From JAHEFT01 sp963700705 (GTDB lineage Bacteria; Pseudomonadota; Gammaproteobacteria; Xanthomonadales; SZUA-36): a stretch of 64,000 bases of DNA. The stretch spans positions 124,001 to 188,000 of the forward strand of contig CAVOYQ010000009.1 of NCBI GenBank assembly GCA_963700705.1. Reading direction: 5' to 3'. A model generated the notes under the pieces. It made no database searches and was not told the DNA's origin. It worked only from the letters and a program-made list of their open reading frames with translations. The position numbers and the translations under genes are program-made. Shown piece after piece: positions 17,998-28,785 of the stretch (within the stretch, counting starts at the first letter, position 1; every line of letters begins with the position of its first letter).

Positions 17998-18971
17998 TGC
18001 GAGCCATCGATGTCATCACCCCGGCAGGCCAGGTGGAAACCGTTTTGTCGCTGGCTGAGCAGCACTGCGAGGATCACTGGGTGGATGCCGGGGCCCTGGA
18101 TGGCAGGCAAACGGTGCACATGCTGGTGAGTGCGGAGAATTCCCAGAAAGTGCTCGACGGACTCCAGGTGTTCCTTGGCAGCACTGCCGAGGCCAGGGTT
18201 ATCGTGTCCTCGGTAGAGGCCACCCTGCCGGTTTTCCAGGAGCGCGCAGCCGAAAGCAAGCCCGGGAACAAGGGCATTGCCTCATCCCGCGAGGAGCTTC
18301 TGAGTGATATGGAAAAAGGATCCAAGCTCGATCGCAATTTCCTGATCCTGGTATTCCTGTCCACCATCGTCGCCGCGGTTGGCCTGATCAAGGACAACGT
18401 GGCGGTCGTCATCGGGGCGATGGTCATAGCGCCTTTGCTCGGCCCCAATCTTTCCCTGGCGCTGGGTACGGCGCTGGGCGAAAAGAAACTGATGTTACGC
18501 TCCATCAACACCAACCTGGCGGGTCTCGGGCTCACGCTCGTGCTCTCAATTCTGATCGGGCTGTTGTGGCCGGTGGATATCAACAGCCGGGAGTTGCTGG
18601 CCCGGACCGACGTGGGGCTGGATTCGGTGGCGCTGGCCCTCGCTTCCGGCGCGGCTGCCGTGCTCTCGATCACCACCGGCCTGTCCAGTGTGCTGGTTGG
18701 CGTAATGGTCGCCGTCGCCCTGATGCCACCGGCCGTCACCCTGGGCCTCATGCTCAGCAGTGGCCAATTTTCACTGGCCGCAGGGGCCTTGTTTTTACTT
18801 GCAGTGAATGTCGTGTGTCTGAATTTTGCGGCAAACTTCGTCTTCATTGCCAAGGGAGTTGCTCCCCGTACCTGGCACGAGAAAAAACGGGCGCGCCGTT
18901 CGACGATATTCTCGATCATTTTCTGGGCGGTGTTGCTGGCTCTCCTCATGGCGGTAATTTTCCTGAAGTAG
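17997..18971 (+). CDS. DUF389 (TIGR00341-type) membrane protein
   Basis: A 324-residue protein with a cytoplasmic N-terminal domain (about 1-85) and then about six membrane helices. DNVAVVIGAMVIAPLLGPNLSLALGTALGE is the DUF389 signature, and GLSSVLVGVMVAVALMPPAVTLGL and a terminal helix follow. Function is unknown. The TGATG overlap with cysNC indicates coupling, which hints at a role tied to sulfate activation or sulfated products here, but that is inference from position. Confidence 0.85.
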   Translation: MRAIDVITPAGQVETVLSLAEQHCEDHWVDAGALDGRQTVHMLVSAENSQKVLDGLQVFLGSTAEARVIVSSVEATLPVFQERAAESKPGNKGIASSREELLSDMEKGSKLDRNFLILVFLSTIVAAVGLIKDNVAVVIGAMVIAPLLGPNLSLALGTALGEKKLMLRSINTNLAGLGLTLVLSILIGLLWPVDINSRELLARTDVGLDSVALALASGAAAVLSITTGLSSVLVGVMVAVALMPPAVTLGLMLSSGQFSLAAGALFLLAVNVVCLNFAANFVFIAKGVAPRTWHEKKRARRSTIFSIIFWAVLLALLMAVIFLK

Positions 18972-18983
18972 ACTCCGGCCCGC

Positions 18984-20058
18984 ATGAAACAACTCTTGAA
19001 TTCACCAAAGCCAATTTGGCGGCCGCAATGGCTGTTCCTGCTTGTGCTTGCGTGGCTGGCTTTACACTCCGGCGCATGCCGCGAATACCGGCGAAACCGC
19101 ACCGGTCAGCCAGGTTGGCACGGAAGAATCCGGCGGGGATCAGGATGCGGATGAAGAGGAATCGAGCTCCCTGCTCGACCGGCAGAAACGATTTGTCGAT
19201 ACCCAGGTGCAACGCGCTTCCACGTGGGTAGATGCTTTTTTCCAGGATCCGAACTTCGAGGCGGAAGGCGCCTATAGCGAGATCCGGATCCGGCCGGAAC
19301 TGTATTACCGGGAGGAGCAGGGCCTGGAAGGACGGTTCAGATTCCGGGCCAGGTTCAATCTGCCCAACCTGGGACGCAAAGTCAGCCTGGTCATCGGCGC
19401 CGATGAGGATAACGCGGACATCCAGGATTCGGCGGATGATTCCAGGGATCAGGGCGCCATTGGCCTGCAGTTTTTCATGAAAGAATCACCCCACTGGAAC
19501 ACCAGCATCACGGCCGGGATCAAGACCAATGAATTTGCCGGCTTCGTCGGCCCCCGGGTGCGCTACCAGAATGTGCTGGGAGAGAAAGGTTCCTATCGCA
19601 TCACGCAGACCCTGCGCTGGCAGACCAACAATTACTGGCAGGTCAACACCCGTCTGGACCTGAACCGGGTCATCAATGACTTTTTCTTCTTTCGCCAGAC
19701 CTTCGATGGCCGCTGGCAGGGAGAAAAGGCTGACGAGGACGGTTACCGGACGCAGGTGAGCAGTGTTCTGACCCAGCGCCTGAGCCCAAAAAGCGGCCTG
19801 CAATATGAATTCTCGACGGTTTTCCATACCGAACCGGACACTCATGTCGACAAGTACGTGGTGTCGGTTCGTTACCGGAAAAGGACCAAACGCGACTGGC
19901 TGTACTACGAGATCGTTCCCCAGGTATCTTTCGAGAACGAGTACGACTACAAGTTCAATCCGGGCATCCGGCTAAGGCTCGAAATCTTTTACGGCGGCGC
20001 CGGGGCCAGGCATTTCTGGCGGCAGGAATCGGAAGACACGGATAACTTTCGGTGGTAG
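18984..20058 (+). CDS. probable outer-membrane beta-barrel protein (one frame break)
   Basis: The ATG at 18984 starts a clear Sec signal (PQWLFLLVLAWLALHS) which continues, after removing one G near 19070, into AHAANTGETA and the long frame ending at 20058; the total is about 357 residues. A coiled acidic linker (GDQDADEEESSSLLDRQKRF) is followed by alternating aromatic/hydrophobic strands such as EIRIRPELYYREEQ, RFRFRARFNLP, YRITQTLRWQTNNYWQVNTRLDLNRV and ending in aromatic Trp. This pattern fits a 12-16-strand barrel. Family not recognised. It sits 12 bases after the DUF389 gene and before a sulfotransferase, so it is probably part of the same operon. Confidence 0.65.
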
Positions 20059-20267
20059 GGCATCGTGGCCGCGCAACATGACAGAATTTAATCCGTTCAT
20101 GGATCAGGATCAGCATGGAACGGCATTACACTCTATAATCGGGGTCGGAACAGGCGGGCACGAATTCATGAGTCAACAAAACCAGGTCCAGACTGCCGGC
20201 AATTCGACAAGCGGGGAGACGGTTGCTGCCGCGCCGGTTCCCGCCCGGAGACACTCCGGCAAGACGA

Positions 20268-21196
20268 ATGGAAGGTTTCCCGGATTTTTTTGTCGTGGGC
20301 GCACCACGTTGCGGCACCACGGCGCTGTGCAGGTACCTGGCGCGCAACCCGCAGATATGTGTATCCAGGCCCAAAGAACCGCATTATTTTACGCGTCTGG
20401 CGGATTTACCCGCGGCCGAGGAAGTCCAAAGCGACTACATCGATCGCTTTTTCGACCATCGCAACGACGCGCACCGGGTGTCCGGGGAAGGCTCAGTTTC
20501 CTACCTGTACCTGCCCGGCGTCATCGAGCACATCCTGCATTTCAATCCGGAGGCGCGGTTCATTGCCTCTGTGCGCAATCCGCTGACCATGTTGCCTTCC
20601 TATCATTTACGCATGCAGTTCCTGCTGCAGGAAGATGAAACGGACTTCGAGTGGGCCTGGCATCTCCAGGAAGCCCGGGCACGCGGTGAGAATCTTCCCA
20701 GGCGTTGCGTGGATGCGCGGGTGCTCCATGTACCGGGAAGTCTGTAACTACGGCAACCAGATCGAACACTTGTTCAAGCTGACCGCGCCGGGTCAGGCCC
20801 ACGTGGTCGTTTTCGACGATATGCTGCGCTGACATGGAAGCGGAATATCGCAAGGTAGTGGATTTCCTGGGGGTCGACTACGACGGTCAGACTGTATTTG
20901 AAAGCCGCAACAAGGCCCAGATGTACCGCTGGCGCTGGCTGCAGCAATTGTTTTTTCTGCCGGTGTCCAGGGACATAAAGAAGGCCGACATCCTGATCCG
21001 GCGCAAGCGCAAGTACAATGAGGACGGCTCCAAGAAGAACGGTCCGATCAAATGGCTCACGGAACTGAACAGTATCCCCATGAAGCCGCAGCCGCTGTCG
21101 CCCCGGATGCGCGCGACGCTGGTCGAGCAGCTGCGCCCCGATGTCGAGCACTTATCCCGGGTGTTGCAGCGTGATATGGGATTTTGGCTGGATTAA
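20268..21196 (+). pseudogene. sulfotransferase family protein (two frame breaks)
   Basis: The ATG at 20268 begins MEGFPDFFVVGAPRCGTTAL, in which GAPRCGTTAL is the 5'-phosphosulfate loop that binds PAPS. FIASVRNPLTMLPSYH is the 3'-phosphate motif. The frame breaks near 20730 (an extra C before ATGTACCGG) and near 20830 (CTGCGCTGAC); after repair the C-terminal half (DMEAEYRKVVDFLGVDYDGQ, SPRMRATLVEQLRPDVEHLSRVLQ) is a normal family end, total about 308 residues. An ATG at 20168 in another frame could add an N-terminal tail. It would transfer sulfate from PAPS, made by the upstream CysD/CysNC, to a carbohydrate or lipid acceptor. Confidence 0.8.
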
Positions 21197-21296
21197 ACGT
21201 CCCGGCTTCTTGCAGAATGATTTTGCCGCCTGAAGCGTCTAACAAAGGTCACCTATTCAATCCATAAAATAAAGGGGATAACCATTGGAGAATGTT

Positions 21297-23707
21297 ATGC
21301 GAACCGCCTTGCTTGCCTGCCTTGCATCACTGTTATTGCCAGCCATATCCACCGGCAGCCCTGGCGGCGTCCACCAGTGATTCCGCGGCTTCAGAAAGCG
21401 AAAAGGCCTTGCAGGACGCAGATAGCGGCCCTGGAAAACCAACTGAAGGCCGCCAACCAGACCATTGCTGATCTCCAGTCCCAGCTGAACGGAAAAGCAG
21501 AGCCCCAGCAGGCCAGCCGCCGCGGCAGGCCGGCTGACCCGCCAGGTCAGCCGTCGCCGGTTGCGCGCCGGGTGGCGGCGCCCCAAACCCGGTAGCAGCT
21601 TACAACGCCAAGGCGCTGGCTGAATCTGCAGAGGCCTCGTTCAGGACTCCTGACTTCGATCACACAACTCAGCCCGCAGGAACTGGCACGCGGCGGAGTT
21701 GAAGACATATCCCGGCTCGAATACCTGGTGCCGAGCCTGCGTTACGGACAGACGGGTCATGACGTCACGGCAAGCCATGCGCGGGGCGCGGACCAATACG
21801 GTGGGCGCCGAATCGTCGCCCGTGGTCGGGGTCTATGAAGACGGAATTTACGCCGCGACCACGACCGAGCAGCTCAACTCCTACCTCGACGTGGAACGTA
21901 TTGATGTACTGCGCGGCCCGCAGGTAACGACCTTCGGGCAGGGCGCCTATGCGGGTGCGGTCAGTGTCGTTATCCAACAAACCGAATTTTGAAGGTTTCC
22001 ATGGCTATGCCGAGGCTGAAAACGGCCTGCCGGACAAGACCCGCTGGCGCTTGACCCTCAACCTGCCGGCCTCCGATACGCTGTCATTCCGCGTTGCGGG
22101 GCTGTCCGAAAGCCGCTCCGGCTGGATCAACAACTCGTTCATCGAATCGGATTCCGATGACCTCAACGACCGCAAGGTCCAGGTCCTGCGCGCCAGTGTT
22201 CTGTGGCAGCCTTCGGATAACTTCAGCATCCTGTTCTGGAGCCGTTACCTGGATGAGAACGGCACCGGCAGTGCACCCTGGGGTTACCAGCAGGTGGGTG
22301 GTTACGTGAACGGCGAATTGCTGCCCGGCAACCAGTTTGCCGGTCCGGGCGCCATCCAGGACGGCGGGCCCTGGGACGTCACGCGTAACCTGATTTCAGC
22401 CACCGAGTACGAAAACTGGTTAAACACCTTCGACCTGAACTGGGACATGGGATTTGCCAACCTGCAGTGGTTGTTCAATTACACCTCCTTCCACGGCCGT
22501 CAGACCTATGACAACGATTACACCAACCTGGGCCTGGTGAACACCACCGCCTTCGTCGGCTGGGCCACCAGCCAGACTGGGCCTGTCCAACGAATTCCGC
22601 CTGACCTCGAACGACGAGGGCGCGCTGCATTGGCTGGCCGGTTTCTATTACTCCGACCGGACAGCGGACTGGAATTATCTGCAGGATGACTACGGCGATT
22701 TCCAGCAACCCGCCTGGGACACCGACGGCGACTACAAGACCAGCACCACGGCCGTATTCGGGCAGATCACTTACGACATCACCGATCGCTTCCGGGCAAC
22801 CGGCGGCTTGCGCTGGAATGATGAGAAAAAGACCACCCGCACCGGCGTCAAAGGCAGTTGGGACGATGTGCTCTGGAAGGCTGCGATGGAATATGACCTG
22901 AGCCGGGAACATGATGACCTGGTTCTCGGTATCGACCGGTTACCGCGCCGGCGGCAACAACACCGCGCCGGGTGTCAACCCCACCTGGGCGCCGGAGAAA
23001 CTGACGGCGTATGAACTCGGGTTGAAAAGCGTGCTGGCCGACGGCGCAATCCAGTTGAATACTTCGTTGTGGCATAACGATTTCAAAGACGTCCAGTCGC
23101 AGTCTTTCCTGGTGATGCCGTACCCGGGTTCGCCGGAGGCCACTGAATACACCGGCAATGGCGGCCCGCTCAGCGCGACCGGCGTGGATTTCGAAGATGC
23201 AGTGGATTCCAAGCCCCGAGTGGGACCTGGCGACCAACATCGCCTACACCGACGCCAGTTTCGGCAATTACACCGCGGCCAACCTGGCCGGGCTGGGTGA
23301 TATCCCGGGCCACACCGAAGGTGATGTGCTGTCCTTCAATGGCTGGCGGCCGGCTTTGTCACCCAAATGGGTCGATGGGCCTGCGCGCCGCGTACACCTG
23401 GAACCTGGGCGACTGGGGCAGCATTACCCCCTACGCACAGGCCACCTATGCCAGCGCTTACTACGTCAACGACATCAATTTGCCCGGCGTGCAGCAGGGC
23501 TCCCATACCCGGACCGACCTCAGGTTTATCTGGCAGTCGCCCAACGACAGTTTTGACCTCCAGTTTTATTACCTGAATGCCACGGACGAGGCGACCATGA
23601 ACTGGGCCCGGGTTTACAATCCTGCCACCCGGCCGGACATCACGACCCTGCAGGCGAACTGGAACAACCCCAATACCTACGGGATTATTTTCAACTACAC
23701 CTTTTGA
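21297..23707 (+). pseudogene. TonB-dependent receptor with N-terminal coiled coil (many frame breaks)
   Basis: A signal peptide starts at 21297 (MRTALLACLASLLLPA). It is followed, in another frame, by a heptad-rich segment (AALENQLKAANQTIADLQSQL, 21430-21490) and then a plug domain (VYEDGIYAATTTEQLNSYL, VERIDVLRGPQVTTFGQGAY). Barrel strands follow (for example FNYTSFHGRQTYDNDYTNLG, ELGLKSVLADGAIQLNTSLW) down to a terminal NTYGIIFNYTF. The plug and aromatic end show a TonB-dependent receptor of about 790 residues. At least six shifts are needed (near 21370, 21600, 21760, 21975, 22575, 22930, 23210, 23375). The short coiled coil before the plug is unusual. Substrate unknown. Confidence 0.78.
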
Positions 23708-23734
23708 GGCAGGGACTGTCTGAAAAACGCCATT

Positions 23735-23760
23735 GAACAGCCCGGGCAAGTCCGGGCCGT
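23735..23760. terminator. possible bidirectional terminator between convergent TonB receptors
   Basis: AACAGCCCGG and CCGGGCCGTT pair with one mismatch around a short loop between the two convergent receptor genes. On the reverse strand a run of T (from the A's at 23722-23726) lies a few bases further on. The U tract is weak, so activity is uncertain. Confidence 0.4.
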
Positions 23761-26401
23761 TCAGAATTTCCACAGCAAACCAATCGACGGAACGATGGGT
23801 AGCCAGTACTCGGAATTTTCCTTCAGGAAGACGTTGCCATCGGCAAACTCAACGCCGCGGTAATTCACGCAGCAGTGGTTTTTCCGGTTGGTGGCATTGG
23901 TAACCTCGAAGAAACCGCTCAGTTCACCCAGGTGAACGTCAAACTGCCGGCTGACCCGGAAGTCCAGTGTGAAGAACAGGTTGAACTTTTCAGTGTTGCG
24001 CGGTCCCGGAACCGGGTAGTAGGTGTCCGTTTCACTGTCAAAACCAAGGGTCAGACCGGTTTCGGGCCAGCCGGTGTGGATTCGGCTGGCCAGGCCGATC
24101 TCCCAGGGGCCGCGTTGCCAGTCCAGGCCCAGTTGCACTGCGTTCAACTGATCCCAGCTGCGCCGTTCATTGGTACCGGAAATGGAGTCGGTAACCCGGG
24201 ACAGGCTGTATGACGCCCACCAGCTCAGGTACTCGCCACCGGTATATTCAACGCTGAATTCCATTCCCAGGGCGCGCGCAGAGAGCGGATCAAGCTGAAC
24301 ACGGTCCGGTTGAAATTCGGGAACCAGCTGCAGCGGATCAAACAGGTTTTCAAACCGGGTGGCCACCCGGTGGTAGTTTTTCAGATAGGCCTCAAGCCGG
24401 AACTGGAATTGCCCTTTGCCGGACCACTCGTAGCCGGCGACAAGATGATCGGCGCGTTGCGGCTCGGTAGAACTCATCGACGTCGTCTTCGACCTGGAGC
24501 TCTTCGATACCCTGCGCCTGGTGGTAGCGGCCCACGCTGAAGCGCAAAAGCCGGTTGTCTCCAGGCTTGTACAGCAGACTGGCGCGGGGGCTGATCTGGC
24601 TGGAGTACACAGGGTTGGTATAGGTCTGCCGGTCCCAGCGAATGCCCAATTCCAGTGTAACCCGGTCGCCCAGCTTGAACCGGTCGGACACAAACAATCC
24701 GTAGTTGTAGCCCGATGGCCTGGCTTCGACCCGGTAGGCGTTCGGGTTCTGCAGACCGGGATAGGTCGCGGTGAAGTTGAAATATTCTGCCGACCCCTCA
24801 TAAAGGTAGTCAGCCTCCTGGTAACCGAGTTCAAGCCCCCATTGCAGGAAATGGTTGGTCAATCCCGAATAACTCATGGCATGGTGCAACTTGAAGATCT
24901 GCACCTCGCGGTAGTCCTTTACAGCCGCCACCAGTTCCAGTGGTTCGTAATCGGTGGCGACCCGGCGGTTGGAAAAATCGTTGGCTGAAAGCGTGGTCGT
25001 GCTGGACAGGTCGTCGGTCCAGGACTGTTCCAGGCTTAGCCAGGCGGCCATGTTGTGGGTCTCGCTGTCGGACTCCTCGCGCGCCGCCGGGGTGGACTCG
25101 GTGATGATGGTGAGATCGTCCCTGGCCCACAATGCATTGATCGTGAGGCGGGAGTCGGCGTTGAGGTTTATGCCCAGGGTGCCGAAAATATCGAAGTAGT
25201 TGGGCTCGCCGTACTCGTCATCGAGCACCATGTCGACGTTGCTTTGGCGGGCACTGAACAACCAGTCAACCCGGTCAGTGCTGGAATGGCCGGAATTGAG
25301 CACAGAGGTATTGTAGAAACTGACGCCGAGGATGGTTTGCAGCGGCTCCTCCGGCGGCGCCGAATCAAGCACCAGCACACCGCTCATGGCATCCCCATAC
25401 TCAACGGGAAAGGCACCGGTATAGGCCTGGATACCCGAAATCGCCTGACCGTCGATGTAACTGAACACGCTGTTAAAATCACGGACATGGAAGGGCTCCA
25501 GCAACTTCAGCCCGTTAAGGTAAATGCTGTTTTCATTGTTCAGCCCACCGCGGATATGGGACATGGAAGATACGCCGCTTGCAGCGGCGCCCTGCAGGCG
25601 CTGGACCGAACGAATCGGGTCATCGCCCAGTTCCGGCAGGGCCTGGATGGCCTGTTGATCGATAAAATACTCGGAATTTGAAAATAGCACGTACCGGCTG
25701 GCCGAAACGCTGAGCTTTTCAAGCTCCAGCAACCCCGGCTGGAAATCAATCTCCAGCAATTCGGTCTCACCGGGATCGATATGAACCGGGGTAGTGCTGT
25801 CCAGGTATCCCGGAATTTTGGCCTCGATTGTGTAATCGCCGGGCGGGACCGGTGACCAGGTGTAGAAATCCAAACCATAGGATTTTCGGCCGGGTATGGC
25901 AGGCGTGACCGTGATCGCCAACTTGTCCAGTGACTGCAGCGAACGGGAATCATGGATGATCACGAACAGGGAAGCATTTTTGCCGCCATCACCGTCCGCC
26001 TCCTGTTTCACCACCAGGAACCTGTCACCGCTGTGCTTGAGCATCAAACCGTGGGGTTGCAGGATTTCCTCGATTTTTTGCACGGGGTCGGTGCTTTCAG
26101 GTTCGGCCAATACGATCAGATCCGGCGGAACCAGGCTGCTGCTGTACAGCAATTCAACGCCCTGGCCTGAAAAAGTCTTCAGCACTTCGATGACCGGTTT
26201 TCCCAGGAGTGGTTCCGGGATCGGGACTCCCGGGCCGGCCTCGGCAACCGGCGGCACGCAACAGAACAGGAGAAACGCCAGGCCCGAAATCACGAATGAT
26301 TTTCTGCCAACTGCAGTCCAACTTTTATGGTCTGCATTGCGGCGTGTTCCTCTGTTGGTAGAGGAGGCGCCTGCAAATTTCTGCTGTTTAACATCCACCA
26401 T
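23761..26401 (-). CDS. TonB-dependent receptor with STN domain (one frame break)
   Basis: A receptor of about 880 residues. After the signal (KSFVISGLAFLLFCCVPPVAEA) comes an STN domain (PVIEVLKTFSGQGVELLYSS, EEILQPHGLMLKHSGDRFLVV), a carboxypeptidase-like beta domain (DYTIEAKIPGYLDSTTPVHI), a plug (DDPIRSVQRLQGAAASG, SHIRGGLNNENSIYLNG) and a barrel ending in SIGLLWKF. One extra C near 24473 splits the barrel; correction gives EFYEPQRADHLVAGYEW. STN domains in receptors usually signal to a FecR anti-sigma factor, so the FecI/FecR pair at 36.8-38.4 kb is a candidate partner. The start is uncertain: in-frame ATGs lie at 26452 and 26401; I prefer 26401 because 26452 abuts the divergent gene. Confidence 0.82.
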
Positions 26402-26545
26402 GCGATGATCATGGCCTTGAACCCCTGCGTGCCGGGTAAGGAGGCGCATCAATGAAGTCTGCCCAATCTGTCATGCCAGCATCCATCCAACCATTGGTAA
26501 TCACCATGCAGAGTTTCACGCTGGCAAGGCCTGTTCTGAATCGGC

Positions 26546-27593
26546 ATGTTTGATCTGATACGTGGCCTGGCCAGGTTGCCGAAAGAGCATTTTACCGTAT
26601 ACCTGGGCATTGAGGGCCAAAATGCCTTCCTGCCCATGCCAGCCAGCCCCTGGAGTTATTATGCCGATCCATTCGTCTGGCACCATAAAGGACAAACGTG
26701 GTTGTTGGTCGAGGAATTCGAATATCTGAAAAATCGGGGCCGTTTGCGGTGCATACCTGTCGACGACAAATGTCAGCCCGGTCAAACCCCGGTCCATGAT
26801 GTCATTCGACTGTCACGCATCTTTCCCCTTCCTGTTTGAGCATGCCGGCCAGCTTTTCATGGTTCCGGAGACGTCGGAAGGCGGATATATCGACTTGTTT
26901 GCATGCGACGATTTTCCGGGAATCTGGCATCGGAAGACCCGCCTGATGGGCGGTGTCGATGCGGCCGACACGGTGGTGTTTCAGCACCAGGGCCGCTGGT
27001 GGATGATCACCTCCATGCGCGAGGATCGAAAGAAGGCCGCGCGCTGGCTGGCCGTTTATTATTGTGACGATATCTTCAGCCCGGAATGGCAGGAGCACCC
27101 GGTTACCCGGACCAGGCGTTTTGCCGGAACCCGCTTCAGCACGGGCAGAAATGCCGGCGCTGTTATCCGTTCCGGGGACTTGCTGCTGCGATTGGTTCAG
27201 GATAACCGGAATTATTACGGGGAGTCAGTAAGGGTCATGCAGATCGAAACGCTGACGCCTGCAGAATATGAAGAAACGCCATTTACCGGGTCGAACACGT
27301 TTACGGACATTGCCAGGCGCTATTGCCCCCATCATATTTCCACGCATGGGAATTTCGTCGCCTTTGATGTGCGGGACCGGGTGAGTTACCTGCAGCATTT
27401 CTCGAAGCGGTTCCGGCCAGTCTGCGCGACGGATTGCCCGGTTGATTTCCCGCAGTCAACTCCATTCGTGGTTTACCGACCGGGTCGTTCAGCGTATCTA
27501 CAGGAACGCCAGGGTGCTGTTGAGCGGCAAGATCGTCGCAGGTATTTTCAGCCTGATGTACGTTTCGCTGGCGGCGCACAGCCTGGGCGCTGA
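26546..27593 (+). pseudogene. glucosamine inositolphosphorylceramide transferase-like beta-propeller protein (frame breaks)
   Basis: The N-terminal piece (26546-26839) ends its visible fold with SPWSYYADPFVWHHKGQTWL and LLVEEFEYLKNRGRL; the second piece (from about 26800) continues with CHASFPFLFEHAGQLFMVPE, TSEGGYIDLFACDDFPGIWH, WWMITSMREDRK and LRLVQDNRNYYGESVRVMQI. Repeated ADPF/PFLFEHAGQ/MVPETSEGG blocks are a five-bladed propeller found in bacterial glycan clusters and in plant GIPC transferase N-termini. One shift lies near 26812, and the last 45 codons probably run out of frame into the flippase gene. An ATG at 26453 in another frame might be the true start. Role inferred: glycan assembly or modification. 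Confidence 0.6.
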
Positions 27594-28785
27594 ACTGTTT
27601 GGCGTGCTGGTGTTGGTGAATGCTTACACGCTTTCCGTGGCGGCCATTGTCACCATCCAGAGCAGGTTTGCACTGGTGCGTTATGCAGCGCTCAGCCTGG
27701 CGGAGGAATCCCGCCAGGAACTCGGCAACCTGTTGAGTTTCACGCTCCTGGTTGAACTCGGTTTCGGTGTCCTGGCGATCGCGCTGGCTGCATTGCTGGC
27801 GCCGGTCGCCGCGGCTCAATTCTCCTGGCCCGAGTCATCCCTGCCGGTCATCGTGTTTTACAGCCTCGCCTGTGTCTCGATGATGCATTCGATGCCCGCG
27901 GGTGTGCTTTTCGTATTCCGACGGTTTCACCTGTTGTCCATCCAGCAGACCATGGGGCCGCTGGTCCGGTTGATCGGCGCGCTGCTGGCGTACTGGCTGG
28001 AGGCCGGTTTGAACGGGTTTCTGCTGGCCTGGCTGGCGGGCACGGTCACCGAGGCCGCGACGCAGTGGATATTTGGTTTGCGTGAGCTTTCGAAGGCAGG
28101 GATTGCTGCGCGGGTTGGTGCGATGGCCGGAAGGGGTGACTCGCCAGCACGCGGGAATCTGGCGTTTTGTACTGGCCAATAAACTGAATGTGTCCGTTGA
28201 AGAGTTAAGTAGCAGGGTTACGCCACTGGCCGTAGGCTGGATGCTGGGCCCAGCGGCCACCGGATTATTCCAGTTGGCGCTTAAAATTGGCATGGTGCTG
28301 GCGCAACCGGTGATGATCATTGGCCAGGCACTCTACCCCGAGTTGTCGCAGCTGGTGGCAGACAGAAAATACCGATCCGTTTCGCGGTGGTGTTTCGCAC
28401 CGGCGGGATTGCGACCGGCATTGGCCTGACCGTGTTGCTGTTCCTGGGATTTTTTGGCGGCGACCTACTGAACCTGATGGGCGGACCGGGATTTGATGCG
28501 GCCTATCCGGTGCTGATCCTGGTCGCCCTGGCGCGCACGATCCACCTGTTCGGCTTCCCGATGGCTTCGGCTCTGATTGCGGGTGGCAATCCAGGGAAAG
28601 TGCTGAAAATCAACCTGCTGTCCACGGTGTTGTTATTGCCGGCGCTGCTGTTCCTGTTACGGGTTTATGAAATCCAGGGCGCGGGTTGGCATGCGCTGCT
28701 ATTTGCGGTGGTTACCGTGAGTTGGATAGCGGTGGCGTTCCAGCGGCAAAACGCCTCCCTGGCGGCAGGATCGATGGCCGGCTGA
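27442..28785 (+). pseudogene. polysaccharide flippase, Wzx/MATE-like (two frame breaks)
   Basis: Three in-order pieces form a multi-helix membrane protein of about 447 residues: NARVLLSGKIVAGIFSLMYV, SLAAHSLGAELFGVLVLVNA (typical flippase start), then GVTRQHAGIWRFVLANKLNV, GPAATGLFQLALKIGMVLAQ, ALYPELSQLVADRKY and GGDLLNLMGGPGFDAAYPVL. One G too many near 28100 and one T too few near 28380 explain the two breaks. It starts at a TTG (27442). The stop overlaps the GT4 gene (TGATG), so the two are coupled. It would flip lipid-linked oligosaccharide across the inner membrane. Confidence 0.75.

Noticed and set aside
28686..28784. GT4 start at 28686
   Set aside because: These codons lie within the flippase 3' end; the ATG at 28785 overlaps the flippase stop and begins the expected first beta strand.
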